The position numbers and the translations under genes were made by a program. A DNA stretch of 64,000 nt from Planctomycetota bacterium (GTDB lineage: Bacteria > Planctomycetota > UBA1135). Where the stretch lies: contig JAJFFC010000005.1 in the NCBI GenBank assembly GCA_021776795.1, positions 62,001 through 126,000 on the forward strand, given 5' to 3'. The notes beneath the pieces are model-generated. The model was not told the DNA's origin. It did not search any database and was given only the letters and a program-made list of their open reading frames with translations. Positions 44,514 to 53,643 of this stretch are shown here, piece by piece (the first letter of the stretch is position 1; every line of letters starts with the position of its first letter).

Positions 44514-44963
44514 ATGGTCGACTCGACCTCCTCTTCCCCGCCGTGGTGGGCCGCTGGCCTGCCCTTCTCCTGCAGCCAATGCGGCAAGTGCTGTGAGGCG
44601 CGGGGAGATGTGGCTCATGTTTATGTCGGGAGGGCGGATCAGGAGCGCTTAGCCAGCCATTTGGGGCTCAGTTTGCAGGTCTTCCGCAAGCGCTATACCC
44701 GGTTTGAGCCAGGTGGTTACCTCGGCCTGCGCTTCGAGAAAGGAAGCTGTATCTTCCTCGACGGCAAGAGTTGCTCGGTGCATGAGGCGAAGCCGGTGCA
44801 ATGCCGCACCTGGCCGTTTTGGCCCGAGCTGCTGGAAAGTCCCGAAACTTACCGAAAAGAGGTCCTTGAATTCTGCCCTGGTAGCCAAGCAGAAACCCCG
44901 ATTGTGCCCCCCGAGAGCATTGCCGACCAGGCGCTCGCCACCGACGAAGCCATTCAAGACTGA
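44514..44963 (+). CDS. YkgJ-type cysteine-cluster protein
   Basis: 149 residues with the cysteine-cluster pattern FSCSQCGKCC near residue 20, then CIFLDG-SCSVHEAKPVQCRTWPF and a late Cys (EFCPG). Members bind Fe or Zn and are called zinc/iron-chelating domain proteins; the function is not well defined. A short extension after the domain is Pro/Glu-rich. It is divergent from the sigma54 activator and upstream of ettA. Confidence 0.75.
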   Translation: MVDSTSSSPPWWAAGLPFSCSQCGKCCEARGDVAHVYVGRADQERLASHLGLSLQVFRKRYTRFEPGGYLGLRFEKGSCIFLDGKSCSVHEAKPVQCRTWPFWPELLESPETYRKEVLEFCPGSQAETPIVPPESIADQALATDEAIQD

Positions 44964-44999
44964 GGCCGCGGGAAGCCTTTTGCTTTGCTTTTCTTGCGA

Positions 45000-45005
45000 T
45001 ACAAT
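45000..45005 (+). promoter_or_regulatory. putative -10 element of ettA
   Basis: TACAAT, 11 bases before the ettA ATG, preceded by a T-rich region (TTGCTTTGCTTTTC) but no clear -35 at 17 bases. No Shine-Dalgarno follows. Confidence 0.45.
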
Positions 45006-45016
45006 CACTGGTTGCC

Positions 45017-46702
45017 ATGGCGGAGAACCCCAATGAATACGCGCTTCAGGTTATTGGCCTGAACAAGTTTTACGACCGCACCCAAGTGTTGAAGGACATC
45101 ACCTTGTCGTTCTTCGCTGGGGCCAAGATTGGCGTCATTGGTGCGAACGGTTCGGGCAAGACCACGCTGCTGCGGATTTTGGCCGGTGCCGATAGCGAGT
45201 TTGAAGGTCAGCGGATTCAAATGGCTGGGCGCACGCTTGGCTATGTGCCGCAGGAACCGCAACTCGATCAAGACAAAACGGTGCGCGAGGTTCTCGACGA
45301 AGCTGTAGCGCATATTCATGCTGTCACCGATCGCTACAACGAAATCTGCGGATTGATGGGCGAAGCCGATGGCGAGGCCTTGGAAAAGCTTGCCGAGGAG
45401 TTTGACCGGCTGCAGGCGGAGATCGACACCCATGACATGTGGGAGATTGACCGCTTGCTCGAGAAGGCGGCCACTGCCTTGGATTTGCCGCCCATGGATC
45501 AAAGCTGCTCGGTGTTGTCCGGTGGCGAGGCGCGCCGGGTCGCCCTGTGCAAAACCTTGCTGGAATCGCCCGACATTTTGCTGCTGGACGAACCAACCAA
45601 CCACCTCGATGCCGCCACCACCGAATGGCTCGAGCATCACTTGGCCAACTACCCGGGCATGGTCATCGTGATTACTCACGACCGCTACTTCCTCGACAAC
45701 GTCGTCGAATGGATGCTCGAAATCGACCGTGGAACCGCCCGCCCCTATCAGGGCAACTACTCGTCCTACCTTGAGGCCAAAGAAAAGGAGTTGGAGCTGA
45801 GTGAACGCCAACAAGACAAGCGGCGCAAGCGCCTAAAGAGCGAGCTCGATTGGGTACGCCAAAACTCCAAGGCCCGTGGCAATAAGAATAAAGCGCGTAT
45901 TCAGCGCTATGACCAGTTGGTGGAGCAACAAGAGAAGCTGCGCCCAGAAACCATCGACCTCATGATTCCCTCCGGCCCGCGCCTTGGCAATAAGGTGATC
46001 GAGATGGAACATGTCCGCAAGGGATATGGCGACCGCATCTTGATTGAGGACCTCTCCCTGACTATGCCGGCCGGTGCCATTGTTGGCGTGATCGGCCCCA
46101 ATGGCGCAGGGAAAACGACCCTGATGAAAATGGTCGTGGATTTGGAAGAGCCTGATTCCGGCACCATTACCTTTGGCTCCACGATTGAGGCCTGTTTCGT
46201 CGACCAGCGTCGCGCCGAACTGTCGGATGACCGCTCCGTGTTCGAAGAGATTACCGACGGCCTCGAGTTTCTTCCCTTTGGTGCCGGCGAAATCCAATCT
46301 CGCGCCTATGTCTCGCGCTTTAACTTCAAGGGCACGGACCAAGAAAAACTAGTCGGCAACTTATCCGGAGGACAGCGTAACCGGGTCCAACTCGCCAAGA
46401 TGCTTCGCGTCGGCGGCAACCTCATCATCTTGGACGAGCCGACCAACGACCTCGACTTGCCCACTACGCGTGTTCTCGAAGAAGCGATCGAGCACTACGC
46501 CGGCTGTATGTTCGTGGTCAGCCACGACCGCTATTTCCTCGACCGCATCTGCACCCACATTCTCGCCTTCGAAGGCGACGGTCAAGTCGAGTTCTTCTAC
46601 GGCAACTACAGTGAGTATGCCGAGTGGCTAGCTCAGCGACGCGAAGCCGAAGGCAAAGGCCCTGATTCTCGCGCCGCCAAGCATCGCAAACTTTCGCTCT
46701 AG
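45017..46702 (+). CDS. ettA: energy-dependent translational throttle protein EttA (ABC-F)
   Basis: 561 residues, two ATP-binding cassettes with no membrane part. Walker A GANGSGKTTLLRIL and GPNGAGKTTLMKMV; signatures LSGGEARRVALCK and LSGGQRNRVQLAK; Walker B LLLDEPTNHLDA and LIILDEPTNDLDL. The P-site interaction motif between the domains (arm and linker LDWVRQNSKARGNKNKARIQRYDQL) matches EttA. It tunes the first translation elongation step to ATP/ADP level by binding the ribosomal E site. The end overlaps the convergent selenoprotein gene by four bases. Confidence 0.94.
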   Translation: MAENPNEYALQVIGLNKFYDRTQVLKDITLSFFAGAKIGVIGANGSGKTTLLRILAGADSEFEGQRIQMAGRTLGYVPQEPQLDQDKTVREVLDEAVAHIHAVTDRYNEICGLMGEADGEALEKLAEEFDRLQAEIDTHDMWEIDRLLEKAATALDLPPMDQSCSVLSGGEARRVALCKTLLESPDILLLDEPTNHLDAATTEWLEHHLANYPGMVIVITHDRYFLDNVVEWMLEIDRGTARPYQGNYSSYLEAKEKELELSERQQDKRRKRLKSELDWVRQNSKARGNKNKARIQRYDQLVEQQEKLRPETIDLMIPSGPRLGNKVIEMEHVRKGYGDRILIEDLSLTMPAGAIVGVIGPNGAGKTTLMKMVVDLEEPDSGTITFGSTIEACFVDQRRAELSDDRSVFEEITDGLEFLPFGAGEIQSRAYVSRFNFKGTDQEKLVGNLSGGQRNRVQLAKMLRVGGNLIILDEPTNDLDLPTTRVLEEAIEHYAGCMFVVSHDRYFLDRICTHILAFEGDGQVEFFYGNYSEYAEWLAQRREAEGKGPDSRAAKHRKLSL

Positions 46703-47751
46703 AGTTTGACCTCTTCGTAGTGCTTCGCACAAGCCGCTTGCGACTTGTAATCGCAGCGCTCACAGGAAGACTTGTAGCCCGGTTTACGCGCTTCAATCAA
46801 CGCACGCGCAGCATCGTAGGCATGGAGTTCAATCTTGCCGCCCTTGCCCTTCTTCATGGCAGAGCGATAAGTCTTGACGGCCTCCAAGTACTCCTTGGCG
46901 CCCTCTAGTTCCTTGGCTTCGGCAAAAAGCTTGCCGCCATTGATTTCCTTCTTGTAGTTCTTCTCCTCTTGCAGCATGAGCATGCGTTGCTCCATTTCTG
47001 CAGCGCCGTCGTAAGGAGACTCATTTCCGAGGTAAGGATCCACTAGCTGAGTGGCGCGGAAGTAGAAACCCGTTTCTATGCTCTCGGTTGCCTTTGCAAA
47101 AGCCCTGGCGCCCTGATCCATCAAGTAAGCCTTGTAGCGACCAGCCCAAGCGGCGTCTTTCTCATCGAGCTTTGGCGTCACCTTTTCGAGCTCTGCCATG
47201 GCGTCGATCGCCTTGCCCTGGTCCATCAGCTTAAAGGCCTTGGAGAGCTTCTTCGGATAAGGACCGCCCTTGGTGGCCCCCTTCATGGCTTTCTCGACTG
47301 CGCTGTGCGCGCTCGACGGGTGGCCGGACCACTGCAACTCGTTGTCGAAGAACACACCCGAGGTCGGGAATCCGCTGACCCCAATCACCTTCTCTAGTGC
47401 GCCATCGGGCAGAATGACCACCGGGTGGGTGACATTCATTTCCTTCATGTACTGGTCAACCAGTTCCTCTTTCTCATCAGTCACGCTGATGACGACCAAA
47501 CCCTTTTCCATGCCGTCTTCCCATTCGGAATTGAGCATCGGGATTTGGCCCTTACAAGGGCCTCACCAAGTACGGAAGACTTCGATCAGGACAGCCTTCT
47601 GTTTAAAATCTTCTACCGACAGAGGTGGTGTGTTGTACCACTTCAATGCCTTGAGTTCGGGCATGGTGCCACCTTCCGGGCCTCCGCCCCCGCCCAGGAA
47701 GGGCAGAGCGAGTGCACCGGCGAGAACGGCTACAGGAGCGTGAAATTTCAT
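46699..47751 (-). CDS. secreted thioredoxin-like (TlpA/ResA-type) selenoprotein, in-frame TGA at 47565-47563
   Basis: The track shows two ORFs (47563-47751 and 46699-47538) in the same frame, separated only by one TGA and the codons up to the next ATG. Reading through gives 350 residues: signal peptide (MKFHAPVAVLAGALALP), a thioredoxin fold with VLIEVFRTW-U-GPCKGQIPML, and cis-proline loop GVSGFPTS. A helical C-terminal region (about 140-330) follows, with a late cysteine cluster (CERCDYKSQAAC). In this family the motif is WCxxC; the TGA replaces the first, nucleophilic Cys (Sec63). A thiol-disulfide oxidoreductase of the periplasm is the likely role. There is no signal for a frameshift, and no other stop in the frame. 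Confidence 0.88.
47518..47562 (-). promoter_or_regulatory. candidate bacterial SECIS region after the UGA of the thioredoxin-like gene
   Basis: Directly after the UGA, GGCCCUUGUAAGGGCC can fold into a tight stem (47562-47547). Further on, UUCC-GAAUG-GGAA (47530-47518) has a G at the loop start, 36 bases after the UGA, at the edge of the 16-37 range described for bacterial SECIS elements. Which one SelB would bind is not decided by eye. Confidence 0.45.
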
Positions 47752-47827
47752 GCGAAAATGGGGTGGAAGCCGGAGAGCCCGGCAGGTGCTCTCATCCTAA
47801 CAGGCAAACGCTCCTGTGGCTAAGGCG

Positions 47828-47833
47828 TAAGCT
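47828..47833 (+). promoter_or_regulatory. putative -10 element of the small membrane protein gene
   Basis: TAAGCT, 5 bases before the ATG at 47839, followed by GGGGT. It lies in the 87-base divergent gap upstream of the selenoprotein gene, for which no equally good TANNNT site close to the ATG is seen. Confidence 0.3.
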
Positions 47834-47838
47834 GGGGT

Positions 47839-48198
47839 ATGCGCTCAGCCGCCTACCGCTTCCGCACGTCCTCTGGAGGGCCTGCAGGCACACCTAAGCC
47901 TGGATTCTTTGCTTCCTGCCTCGCCTTGATTGTCGGCCTTGCTGCTGCGGTTCTGGCATTGGGCCTGGCTGCCTTCGTTTTTGTCGCCGGTTTGGTGGTG
48001 ATTGCCTTCTTGTATATCCGACGCTTATTGACCGGGGGCGGAGTAGCGGCCACGCCCACTGCGGGTACCAGGACCGATGTCCCTGAGCCTGAAGTTTCCG
48101 GTGAATCCAATACAGGCCCTGAAGATCAGGCCGAACTGGAACAGTTTCATGGCAATCTCGACGAGTGGTTTGCGCAAAAGCGTAAGGGTTCCTCTTAA
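47839..48198 (+). CDS. small membrane protein of unknown function
   Basis: 119 residues with one long or two tightly spaced hydrophobic helices (about 24-62, CLALIVGLAAAVLALGLAAFVFVAGLVVIAFLYIRR) and a polar C-terminal tail (AELEQFHGNLDEWFAQKRKG). No family recognised. It lies 51 bases upstream of the MoxR gene in the same direction and may be its operon partner. Confidence 0.5.
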   Translation: MRSAAYRFRTSSGGPAGTPKPGFFASCLALIVGLAAAVLALGLAAFVFVAGLVVIAFLYIRRLLTGGGVAATPTAGTRTDVPEPEVSGESNTGPEDQAELEQFHGNLDEWFAQKRKGSS

Positions 48199-48249
48199 GG
48201 CAAAGGGCAGCATCTGCGGCCAGTCGCTATGGTGAAGTCTTAGCAAGCC

Positions 48250-49227
48250 ATGACTGACCGCCCTGAACTATCTGAAACTCCCGATTCTTCTCGCCCGGTG
48301 CCGGTGGGTGCACTTCACCGCTTAACCGAAGCCGTCGGCGAAATCCTACAGGGCAAAGAAGAGGCGGTGCGCCTCACTCTAGTCGGCCTGTTGGCTGGCG
48401 GACATATTCTGCTCGAAGACATTCCGGGCACGGGAAAAACTACCTTGGCACGCGCAATGGCACGCGCTTTGGGCCTGAGCTTCCAGCGCATTCAGTTCAC
48501 GGCAGATCTTCTGCCCAGCGATGTGCTTGGTGTCAGCATTTGGTCCAATCAAGAAGAGCGCTTTCGCTTCACCAAGGGCCCGGTGTTCCATCACCTCGTT
48601 CTCGCCGACGAATTGAATCGCAGTTCTCCACGAACGCAATCCGCACTGCTCGAGGCCATGGGCGAGGGGCATGTTTCGGTGGACGGAGAGACGCGCGAGC
48701 TGCCACAACCCTTTTGTGTGTTGGCCACTCAGAACCCTCTGGAATTCGAAGGCACCTATCCTCTTCCTGAAGCCCAACTCGACCGCTTCCTGTTGCGCCT
48801 GCAACTTGGTCACCCTGATCGTGAAACCATGCGCCAGATTTTGGAAGAGCGTGGACGCACCGAGCCGGTAGAAAGCCTGCAAAGCGTGGTCAGCGCAGAA
48901 GACCTGGAGGCGCTCTTGGCGGCGGTGCCGAGAGTGCGCATCGATCCGAGCGTCCGTGAGTACCTGCTCGACTTAGTCGAGGCCACCCGTCAAGACCCAC
49001 GTTTGGCTTTAGGCTTATCCACTCGCGCCGCCCTCGGCCTGCAACGTGCTAGCCAAGCACTGGCCTTAACTCGCGGCCGCGCTTACGTCCTGCCCGATGA
49101 CATCAAGGAGCTCTTCCTGCCCTGCGGTGGCCACCGTGTGGTGCTCTCGCCATTGCGTGATGGTCGCCAGGAATCCACCGAAGAAGTCTTGGCGTCGTTA
49201 TTAGAGAAGACGACTGTGCCGGCCTAA
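48250..49227 (+). CDS. MoxR-family AAA+ ATPase
   Basis: 325 residues. Walker A EDIPGTGKTTLARAMA, Walker B HLVLADELNRSSPRTQSALLEAM, sensor 1 LATQNPLEFEGTYPLPEAQLDRF, and the C-terminal lid with sensor 2 (LSTRAALGL). MoxR ATPases act as chaperones for assembly or cofactor loading, usually with DUF58 or VWA proteins. The order MoxR-DUF58-transglutaminase here is the common one. Its TAA overlaps the next ATG (TAATG). Confidence 0.9.
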   Translation: MTDRPELSETPDSSRPVPVGALHRLTEAVGEILQGKEEAVRLTLVGLLAGGHILLEDIPGTGKTTLARAMARALGLSFQRIQFTADLLPSDVLGVSIWSNQEERFRFTKGPVFHHLVLADELNRSSPRTQSALLEAMGEGHVSVDGETRELPQPFCVLATQNPLEFEGTYPLPEAQLDRFLLRLQLGHPDRETMRQILEERGRTEPVESLQSVVSAEDLEALLAAVPRVRIDPSVREYLLDLVEATRQDPRLALGLSTRAALGLQRASQALALTRGRAYVLPDDIKELFLPCGGHRVVLSPLRDGRQESTEEVLASLLEKTTVPA

Positions 49228-50480
49228 TGATTCCAGCCCAGGAGACGGCGACAAAAATCACGGATGAGGGACGCCTTGTCCGTAGCATTGCGATTTACGG
49301 CATCATCCTGATTGTTTTTCTTGGTTTCAGCGACCTGTCTTCGGCATGGCTGTTGTGTTTCCTTTTGCCGAGCATTGTGCTGGGTTTGGCTTGGTGGCTT
49401 GGCCGGCGTGATTTCGAGCTCCTCGAACTTGGTGAGTTTTCTCCCTTGCAAGGCTTTAGCAGGCAACGCATGCAGGTGTATTTCCAAGCTCAGTATTTTG
49501 GGCGCCGCCCGCTTCGCGACCTTAGTTTTTGGCATGGCAAAAGCGGTGGCAAAAGCACCGTCTTTGCCGTTCTCCCCTACATAGAGGCCTCAGAAGAAAG
49601 TTCCACCATTGAAGGCCTCATGGCCATGCCTTCACGTGGGCGCCATCAGGAGCATGTCATCCGACTACGATCCCAATTCCCCTGGGGCTTGTGGCAGCGG
49701 TCGGCACAATACACCTTGCCCACAGAAATCATTAGCTGGCCCCGCTTAGGCACAGTACGCGCCTTGGATCTTCTATTGCCGCGGGTCCTTGAGGACCGCG
49801 GCGCTCGGCCGCAGCGCCACGCCATGGGCGATGAATTTCATGGCCTGGAGGAATGGCGCCCCGGCCTCAGTTTGCGCCAAGTGCATTGGAAGAGCACCGC
49901 CCACCGCGGCAAGCTCATGATTCGACTTAATGAAGGCGAGCGTCAAGGCATGGTCACGATTCAAGTGTTGCCACCGCGGAATTCGATTGCGCTCGGCTTG
50001 CAAAGTGCTTCTTTTGAACGGTCCCTCTCATTAGCCGCCAGCTTGGGCGAAGCCATCATGCGCAAACAAGTGGCCGCCATTCTTCAGGTCGACGATGTCC
50101 GCGGCGCCTTCCGTCACCAGCAAATGCGCGGGCAGCGCGGCTTCTATCAACTGCTTAATGACCTCACCGAAGTCCAGCTGAAGGACAGCATCGTTCCCGG
50201 CGATGGACCACCGCCCTTGGCCATGCCCAGTGGGCAATTTCGACTGGTGATTCAAGCCGGAGCAGGAACCCAAGTCACCCCTGCCGGTGTGGTGCTCGAC
50301 CCGATTGATCCGCTCACCCGACGTTGGTTTCGCGAAGAGCGCGGCATGCGCATGCATATCCCGACCCAACACCGGCCAAGTCGTTGGGGAGAGGCCCGAC
50401 GCAAACAGTTTTCGGTGGGCGCGTGGACAGAAGCCAAGTTCAGCGAGACCGATGAAGATGATGAGGAAGCCCTGGTATGA
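49227..50480 (+). CDS. DUF58 domain protein
   Basis: 417 residues. Two adjacent membrane helices near the N-terminus (IYGIILIVFLGFS, LLCFLLPSIVLGLAWWL) are followed by a beta-rich segment and then the DUF58 core with GDEFHGLEEWRPGLSLRQVHWKSTAHRGKLMIRLNE. The domain resembles a VWA-like adaptor and functions with MoxR. The start overlaps the moxR stop by one base, and the end overlaps the transglutaminase gene by four. Confidence 0.87.
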   Translation: MIPAQETATKITDEGRLVRSIAIYGIILIVFLGFSDLSSAWLLCFLLPSIVLGLAWWLGRRDFELLELGEFSPLQGFSRQRMQVYFQAQYFGRRPLRDLSFWHGKSGGKSTVFAVLPYIEASEESSTIEGLMAMPSRGRHQEHVIRLRSQFPWGLWQRSAQYTLPTEIISWPRLGTVRALDLLLPRVLEDRGARPQRHAMGDEFHGLEEWRPGLSLRQVHWKSTAHRGKLMIRLNEGERQGMVTIQVLPPRNSIALGLQSASFERSLSLAASLGEAIMRKQVAAILQVDDVRGAFRHQQMRGQRGFYQLLNDLTEVQLKDSIVPGDGPPPLAMPSGQFRLVIQAGAGTQVTPAGVVLDPIDPLTRRWFREERGMRMHIPTQHRPSRWGEARRKQFSVGAWTEAKFSETDEDDEEALV

Positions 50481-52858
50481 GAACCCGGCCCTCTTTACGA
50501 GCACGCTTCTATGGCGAAGTCCCACCCCATCCCTTCGACAAGCGATGTGATCGCAGCCTGCAAGTCCTCGCCCTATTGGCATGGACTTCCAGCTTGCCGG
50601 TACTGTTCCGTGAATTGACGGGCAGTTGGCTCCTGGCGGCTTTGGTCCCGCTCTACTTGGTGTTCGCGCTACCTCACGCCCTACTTTGCTTTGGCGATTT
50701 CGCCAAGGAACGTTCTTGGGCATTTTCGAAGGGAATCTTCCGCATCCTTGCCACTCTTCCGCTGTGGCTTTGGATTCAGACGCGGGAACCTATTTGGCCA
50801 GCAGAATTGAGCCTCGTCGGCGTACTCCTTTTTGCCATTGCCTTCGCCCACGGCATGTTGTTGCCTCGTGCTCAACGGGTTGGCACGGCAATTCTTGCTT
50901 GCCTACTTCCTCTATTGGTGGCCATCATCGTGATGGGCATGGGGCAGGTATCTCCCTATTCCTACCCACTAGCTTTACCGGTGCTCCCTGCCACTTTGGG
51001 AGTCGCGCTATTGCTGCAAGCGCGCAACCATGATCGCCTGCAAAGCACCCGCCCCTTGGTGATTCCAGGTCCATTGGCTACCGAGGAAGATTTGCGGGGT
51101 CGCCAGCGCATTGGATGGCTCACCGGCTTTGCTTGCCTATTGCTGCTCCTGATTTCGCCGCAACGCATCAGTGAACCTTTTCAGAAGAAGAGTCCGGTTG
51201 CCAGCACGGTAGGCAAGGCGGAAGAAGAGCCACAGGCTGGCATTGTGCGGTCGTTACCCCCGCTTGATGACCCCACCGCGGTGCAGCCGCCTAACAGCCC
51301 CGCTCCTCCAGCGCGCCCCGTCATGCCAGATGAAGTCACCTTCGATGGCCGCATGATGAAAGACAGCCATCGCCCTTGGCGTACTTTGTTTCAAGTGCGC
51401 AGTGATCTCGACCGACGCGGCCCGTTCTTTGGCGCAGACCGACCGCTGTACCTGCGCACTCATACCTATGATCGCATTCATGCCGATGGCCTTTCCACCA
51501 GCCCAGGCCCGGTGGATGTGATTTACGGCGAACCCAGTGGCGCTGGCGAATGGTCTTGGCTCGACTTGGTCGACGAGTTTTTTGGCAATGACGCGGTACG
51601 CTTCGAATGGCAAGGCTTTCCGGTTCGTAGCCAGGCCACGCGTGGCCGCGCAGATCTTGCCCTACTCATGCATCGTTCACCACTCATGGCGATGCAGGTA
51701 CCCGAATTGCATCGCTATCCTGGGAGCACCTATTACACCTCGGTCAATGAAAACGGCCCCTTTGTGTACCGCTGGATCAATCGCGATGCAGGCGCAACCG
51801 CGGAAACTTATGACGCGGACAGCGAGGTTGCCTTGCTGCCCAACTATCGCGCTACCGCTCTTCCGCTCGGCATCGACTATCTCCAAGTTCCCCAAGACGA
51901 GCGCCTGCGGCCATGGCTCGATGGGGTGCGCACCGAAGTCGGCGGCATCATCAATGCCCAGGAAAAGATTGCCGCAATCTTAAACCGCTATCGCGACTAC
52001 CGATACTCGCGCATCGTCGGCAATCAAAATGGCTTGGAATCCTTGCTGGATTTCCGCCAAAAGCAACGCGGCTATTGCACCTACTTTGCCACCGCCGTGG
52101 CTTTGGAATTGCGCACGGTGGGCATTCCTTGTCGCTTGGTCGGCGGCTTTCGCTTGACGCGATGGTCGACCAAGGTTCAAGCTTACCTCGGCAGCGAACG
52201 CGAGGCGCACCTGTGGTTAGAAGTTCCGAACCAAGACGGCGATTGGGTCGCATTGGAAGCCACGCCACCCGGCAACCTCGCTTCCCTTCTCGCGGCGGAC
52301 TTAAAGGCCGCGGAAGAAATCGCTGAGCAAGAGCGCCAGGCGGTTGCTGAAGAAGCGATTGCCGCTGCCGAAGTGGACCCTGAGGAAGATCCTGAGAAAA
52401 GGGCTTTGGAGGCCGGCGGTACGGGCGACGATCCACCCCTGGAGCCAAAACGAGGCATTCTGCCGAGCATGGATGACCTTCCCATGGTTGCGATTGCACT
52501 CGCCTTTCTGTTCGTCGCCTGGCAACTCCAACGCAAGCTCAAGCATGTCTTTGAGAATAAGGAACGACAAAGACTTGAAGCGGAGCATGCTGCTCTCACT
52601 CACGTCGAATTGCCGCCAACTTGGCTTGCGCTGATGGAGCATTTGGCCGACGAAGGCTTAGCGCGGGAACCCACCGAAACGATGACGGAGTTTGCGCATG
52701 TGGCCGTAAATGAGGGCGTGGAAGAAGCGTACCGCTTGGTGCCCGTATTCCAACGCCAGCAACGATTCCGCTTCGGCGACCGCAAGTGGACCAAGCGCGA
52801 TGAACGCGAAACACAGGCACTGCTAGATCAACTGCGCCAAAAATCCGAAGCTAGCTGA
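50477..52858 (+). CDS. membrane transglutaminase-like protein (TgpA/DUF3488 type)
   Basis: 793 residues. About seven hydrophobic helices in the first 230 residues correspond to DUF3488, then a periplasmic transglutaminase core with QRGYCTYFATAVALELRTVGIP (catalytic Cys) and REAHLWLEV (catalytic His). The third position, usually Asp before TP, reads ALEATPPG, so it is Glu. A late membrane helix (LPMVAIALAFLFVAWQL) and a C-terminal DUF4129-like cytosolic segment complete it. It likely works with MoxR/DUF58 at the cell envelope. The convergent MBL gene overlaps by 8 bases. Confidence 0.87.
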   Translation: MRTRPSLRARFYGEVPPHPFDKRCDRSLQVLALLAWTSSLPVLFRELTGSWLLAALVPLYLVFALPHALLCFGDFAKERSWAFSKGIFRILATLPLWLWIQTREPIWPAELSLVGVLLFAIAFAHGMLLPRAQRVGTAILACLLPLLVAIIVMGMGQVSPYSYPLALPVLPATLGVALLLQARNHDRLQSTRPLVIPGPLATEEDLRGRQRIGWLTGFACLLLLLISPQRISEPFQKKSPVASTVGKAEEEPQAGIVRSLPPLDDPTAVQPPNSPAPPARPVMPDEVTFDGRMMKDSHRPWRTLFQVRSDLDRRGPFFGADRPLYLRTHTYDRIHADGLSTSPGPVDVIYGEPSGAGEWSWLDLVDEFFGNDAVRFEWQGFPVRSQATRGRADLALLMHRSPLMAMQVPELHRYPGSTYYTSVNENGPFVYRWINRDAGATAETYDADSEVALLPNYRATALPLGIDYLQVPQDERLRPWLDGVRTEVGGIINAQEKIAAILNRYRDYRYSRIVGNQNGLESLLDFRQKQRGYCTYFATAVALELRTVGIPCRLVGGFRLTRWSTKVQAYLGSEREAHLWLEVPNQDGDWVALEATPPGNLASLLAADLKAAEEIAEQERQAVAEEAIAAAEVDPEEDPEKRALEAGGTGDDPPLEPKRGILPSMDDLPMVAIALAFLFVAWQLQRKLKHVFENKERQRLEAEHAALTHVELPPTWLALMEHLADEGLAREPTETMTEFAHVAVNEGVEEAYRLVPVFQRQQRFRFGDRKWTKRDERETQALLDQLRQKSEAS

Positions 52859-53621
52859 GGCCTTCCACTCGGCTGCCAGGAAGCAAACGCTCTTCGTCTT
52901 CACCGTCCAAGCGCAGCAGGCATTTCCAGCCGCCGTCGTAATCTTTGGCCTGCACCAAAAGGGTCGCATCATGGCCGCGCACTTGGCAACGGCCACCATG
53001 GGCTGAATCGATGCCACGCCAATAGCGGACGAAAGGATTGCGCTCCCACTCGTCGCCAATCGTGGTGTTCTCTTGATGCCCGGGAAACACCGTCATGCCC
53101 TCTGGGAGTTTCATCATGCGCTCCATGATCGCGTGCTTGAGTTCCGCCGTGGTGCCGTGGCCATGCCCCATGGTGCCGCCGACGGAACCGCGGAATAGAG
53201 TGTCCCCGGTAAAGATGGCGTGCTGGGGAAGCACAAAAGCCATTTGCCCTTGAGTGTGTCCTGGAATGGACCACGCCTCCAACAAAAGCGCACCGCAAGA
53301 CAGGGCTTCTCCCGCATGAAGAAGGTATTGGCAATCTTCCTCAACACACCATTGTGCTTCAAGTGCGGGAACGCGTACGCGACAACCGAGTGCGCGATAC
53401 TCCGCGTTGTGCGCCACATGATCCGGATGGTGATGGGTACACCACACTTCGCGAAGCTCCAACTCCCAGGCTTGGACCTTGTCCAGAATCGGTTCCATCG
53501 GCCCCCCACTATCAATCACCACCGCTTGGCGACTCTCGACGTCGGCAAGAAGAAAGCTATTCACCAGCCAGTAGTCGTCACGACTACTAGCCCAACGGAA
53601 CGGGAGATTCGCCTCAGCCAT
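52851..53621 (-). CDS. metallo-beta-lactamase-fold hydrolase (glyoxalase II-like)
   Basis: 256 residues from the ATG at 53621; earlier starts would collide with the divergent mtfA start. Zinc ligands: WCTHHHPDHVAHN (HxHxDH), PGHTQGQMAF, FTGDTLFRGSVGG and VFPGHQENTT. This resembles glyoxalase II and related thioester hydrolases. The last ~60 residues after FVRYWRG form a small extra beta module of unknown role. It is cytosolic. Confidence 0.82.
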   Translation of the reverse strand: MAEANLPFRWASSRDDYWLVNSFLLADVESRQAVVIDSGGPMEPILDKVQAWELELREVWCTHHHPDHVAHNAEYRALGCRVRVPALEAQWCVEEDCQYLLHAGEALSCGALLLEAWSIPGHTQGQMAFVLPQHAIFTGDTLFRGSVGGTMGHGHGTTAELKHAIMERMMKLPEGMTVFPGHQENTTIGDEWERNPFVRYWRGIDSAHGGRCQVRGHDATLLVQAKDYDGGWKCLLRLDGEDEERLLPGSRVEGLS

Positions 53622-53627
53622 GTGAGC

Positions 53628-53637
53628 ATCGTAGGAT
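53628..53637. promoter_or_regulatory. overlapping divergent -10 elements (MBL hydrolase / mtfA)
   Basis: TACGAT on minus (53633-53628), 6 bases before ATG 53621; TAGGAT on plus (53632-53637), 6 bases before ATG 53644. The whole gap is 22 bases, so both transcripts should be leaderless or nearly so. Confidence 0.45.
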
Positions 53638-53643
53638 GCGCGC

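Noticed and set aside
45005-45814. 269-residue minus-strand ORF opposite ettA
   Set aside because: Antisense shadow of ettA, no start signal, no recognised motif.
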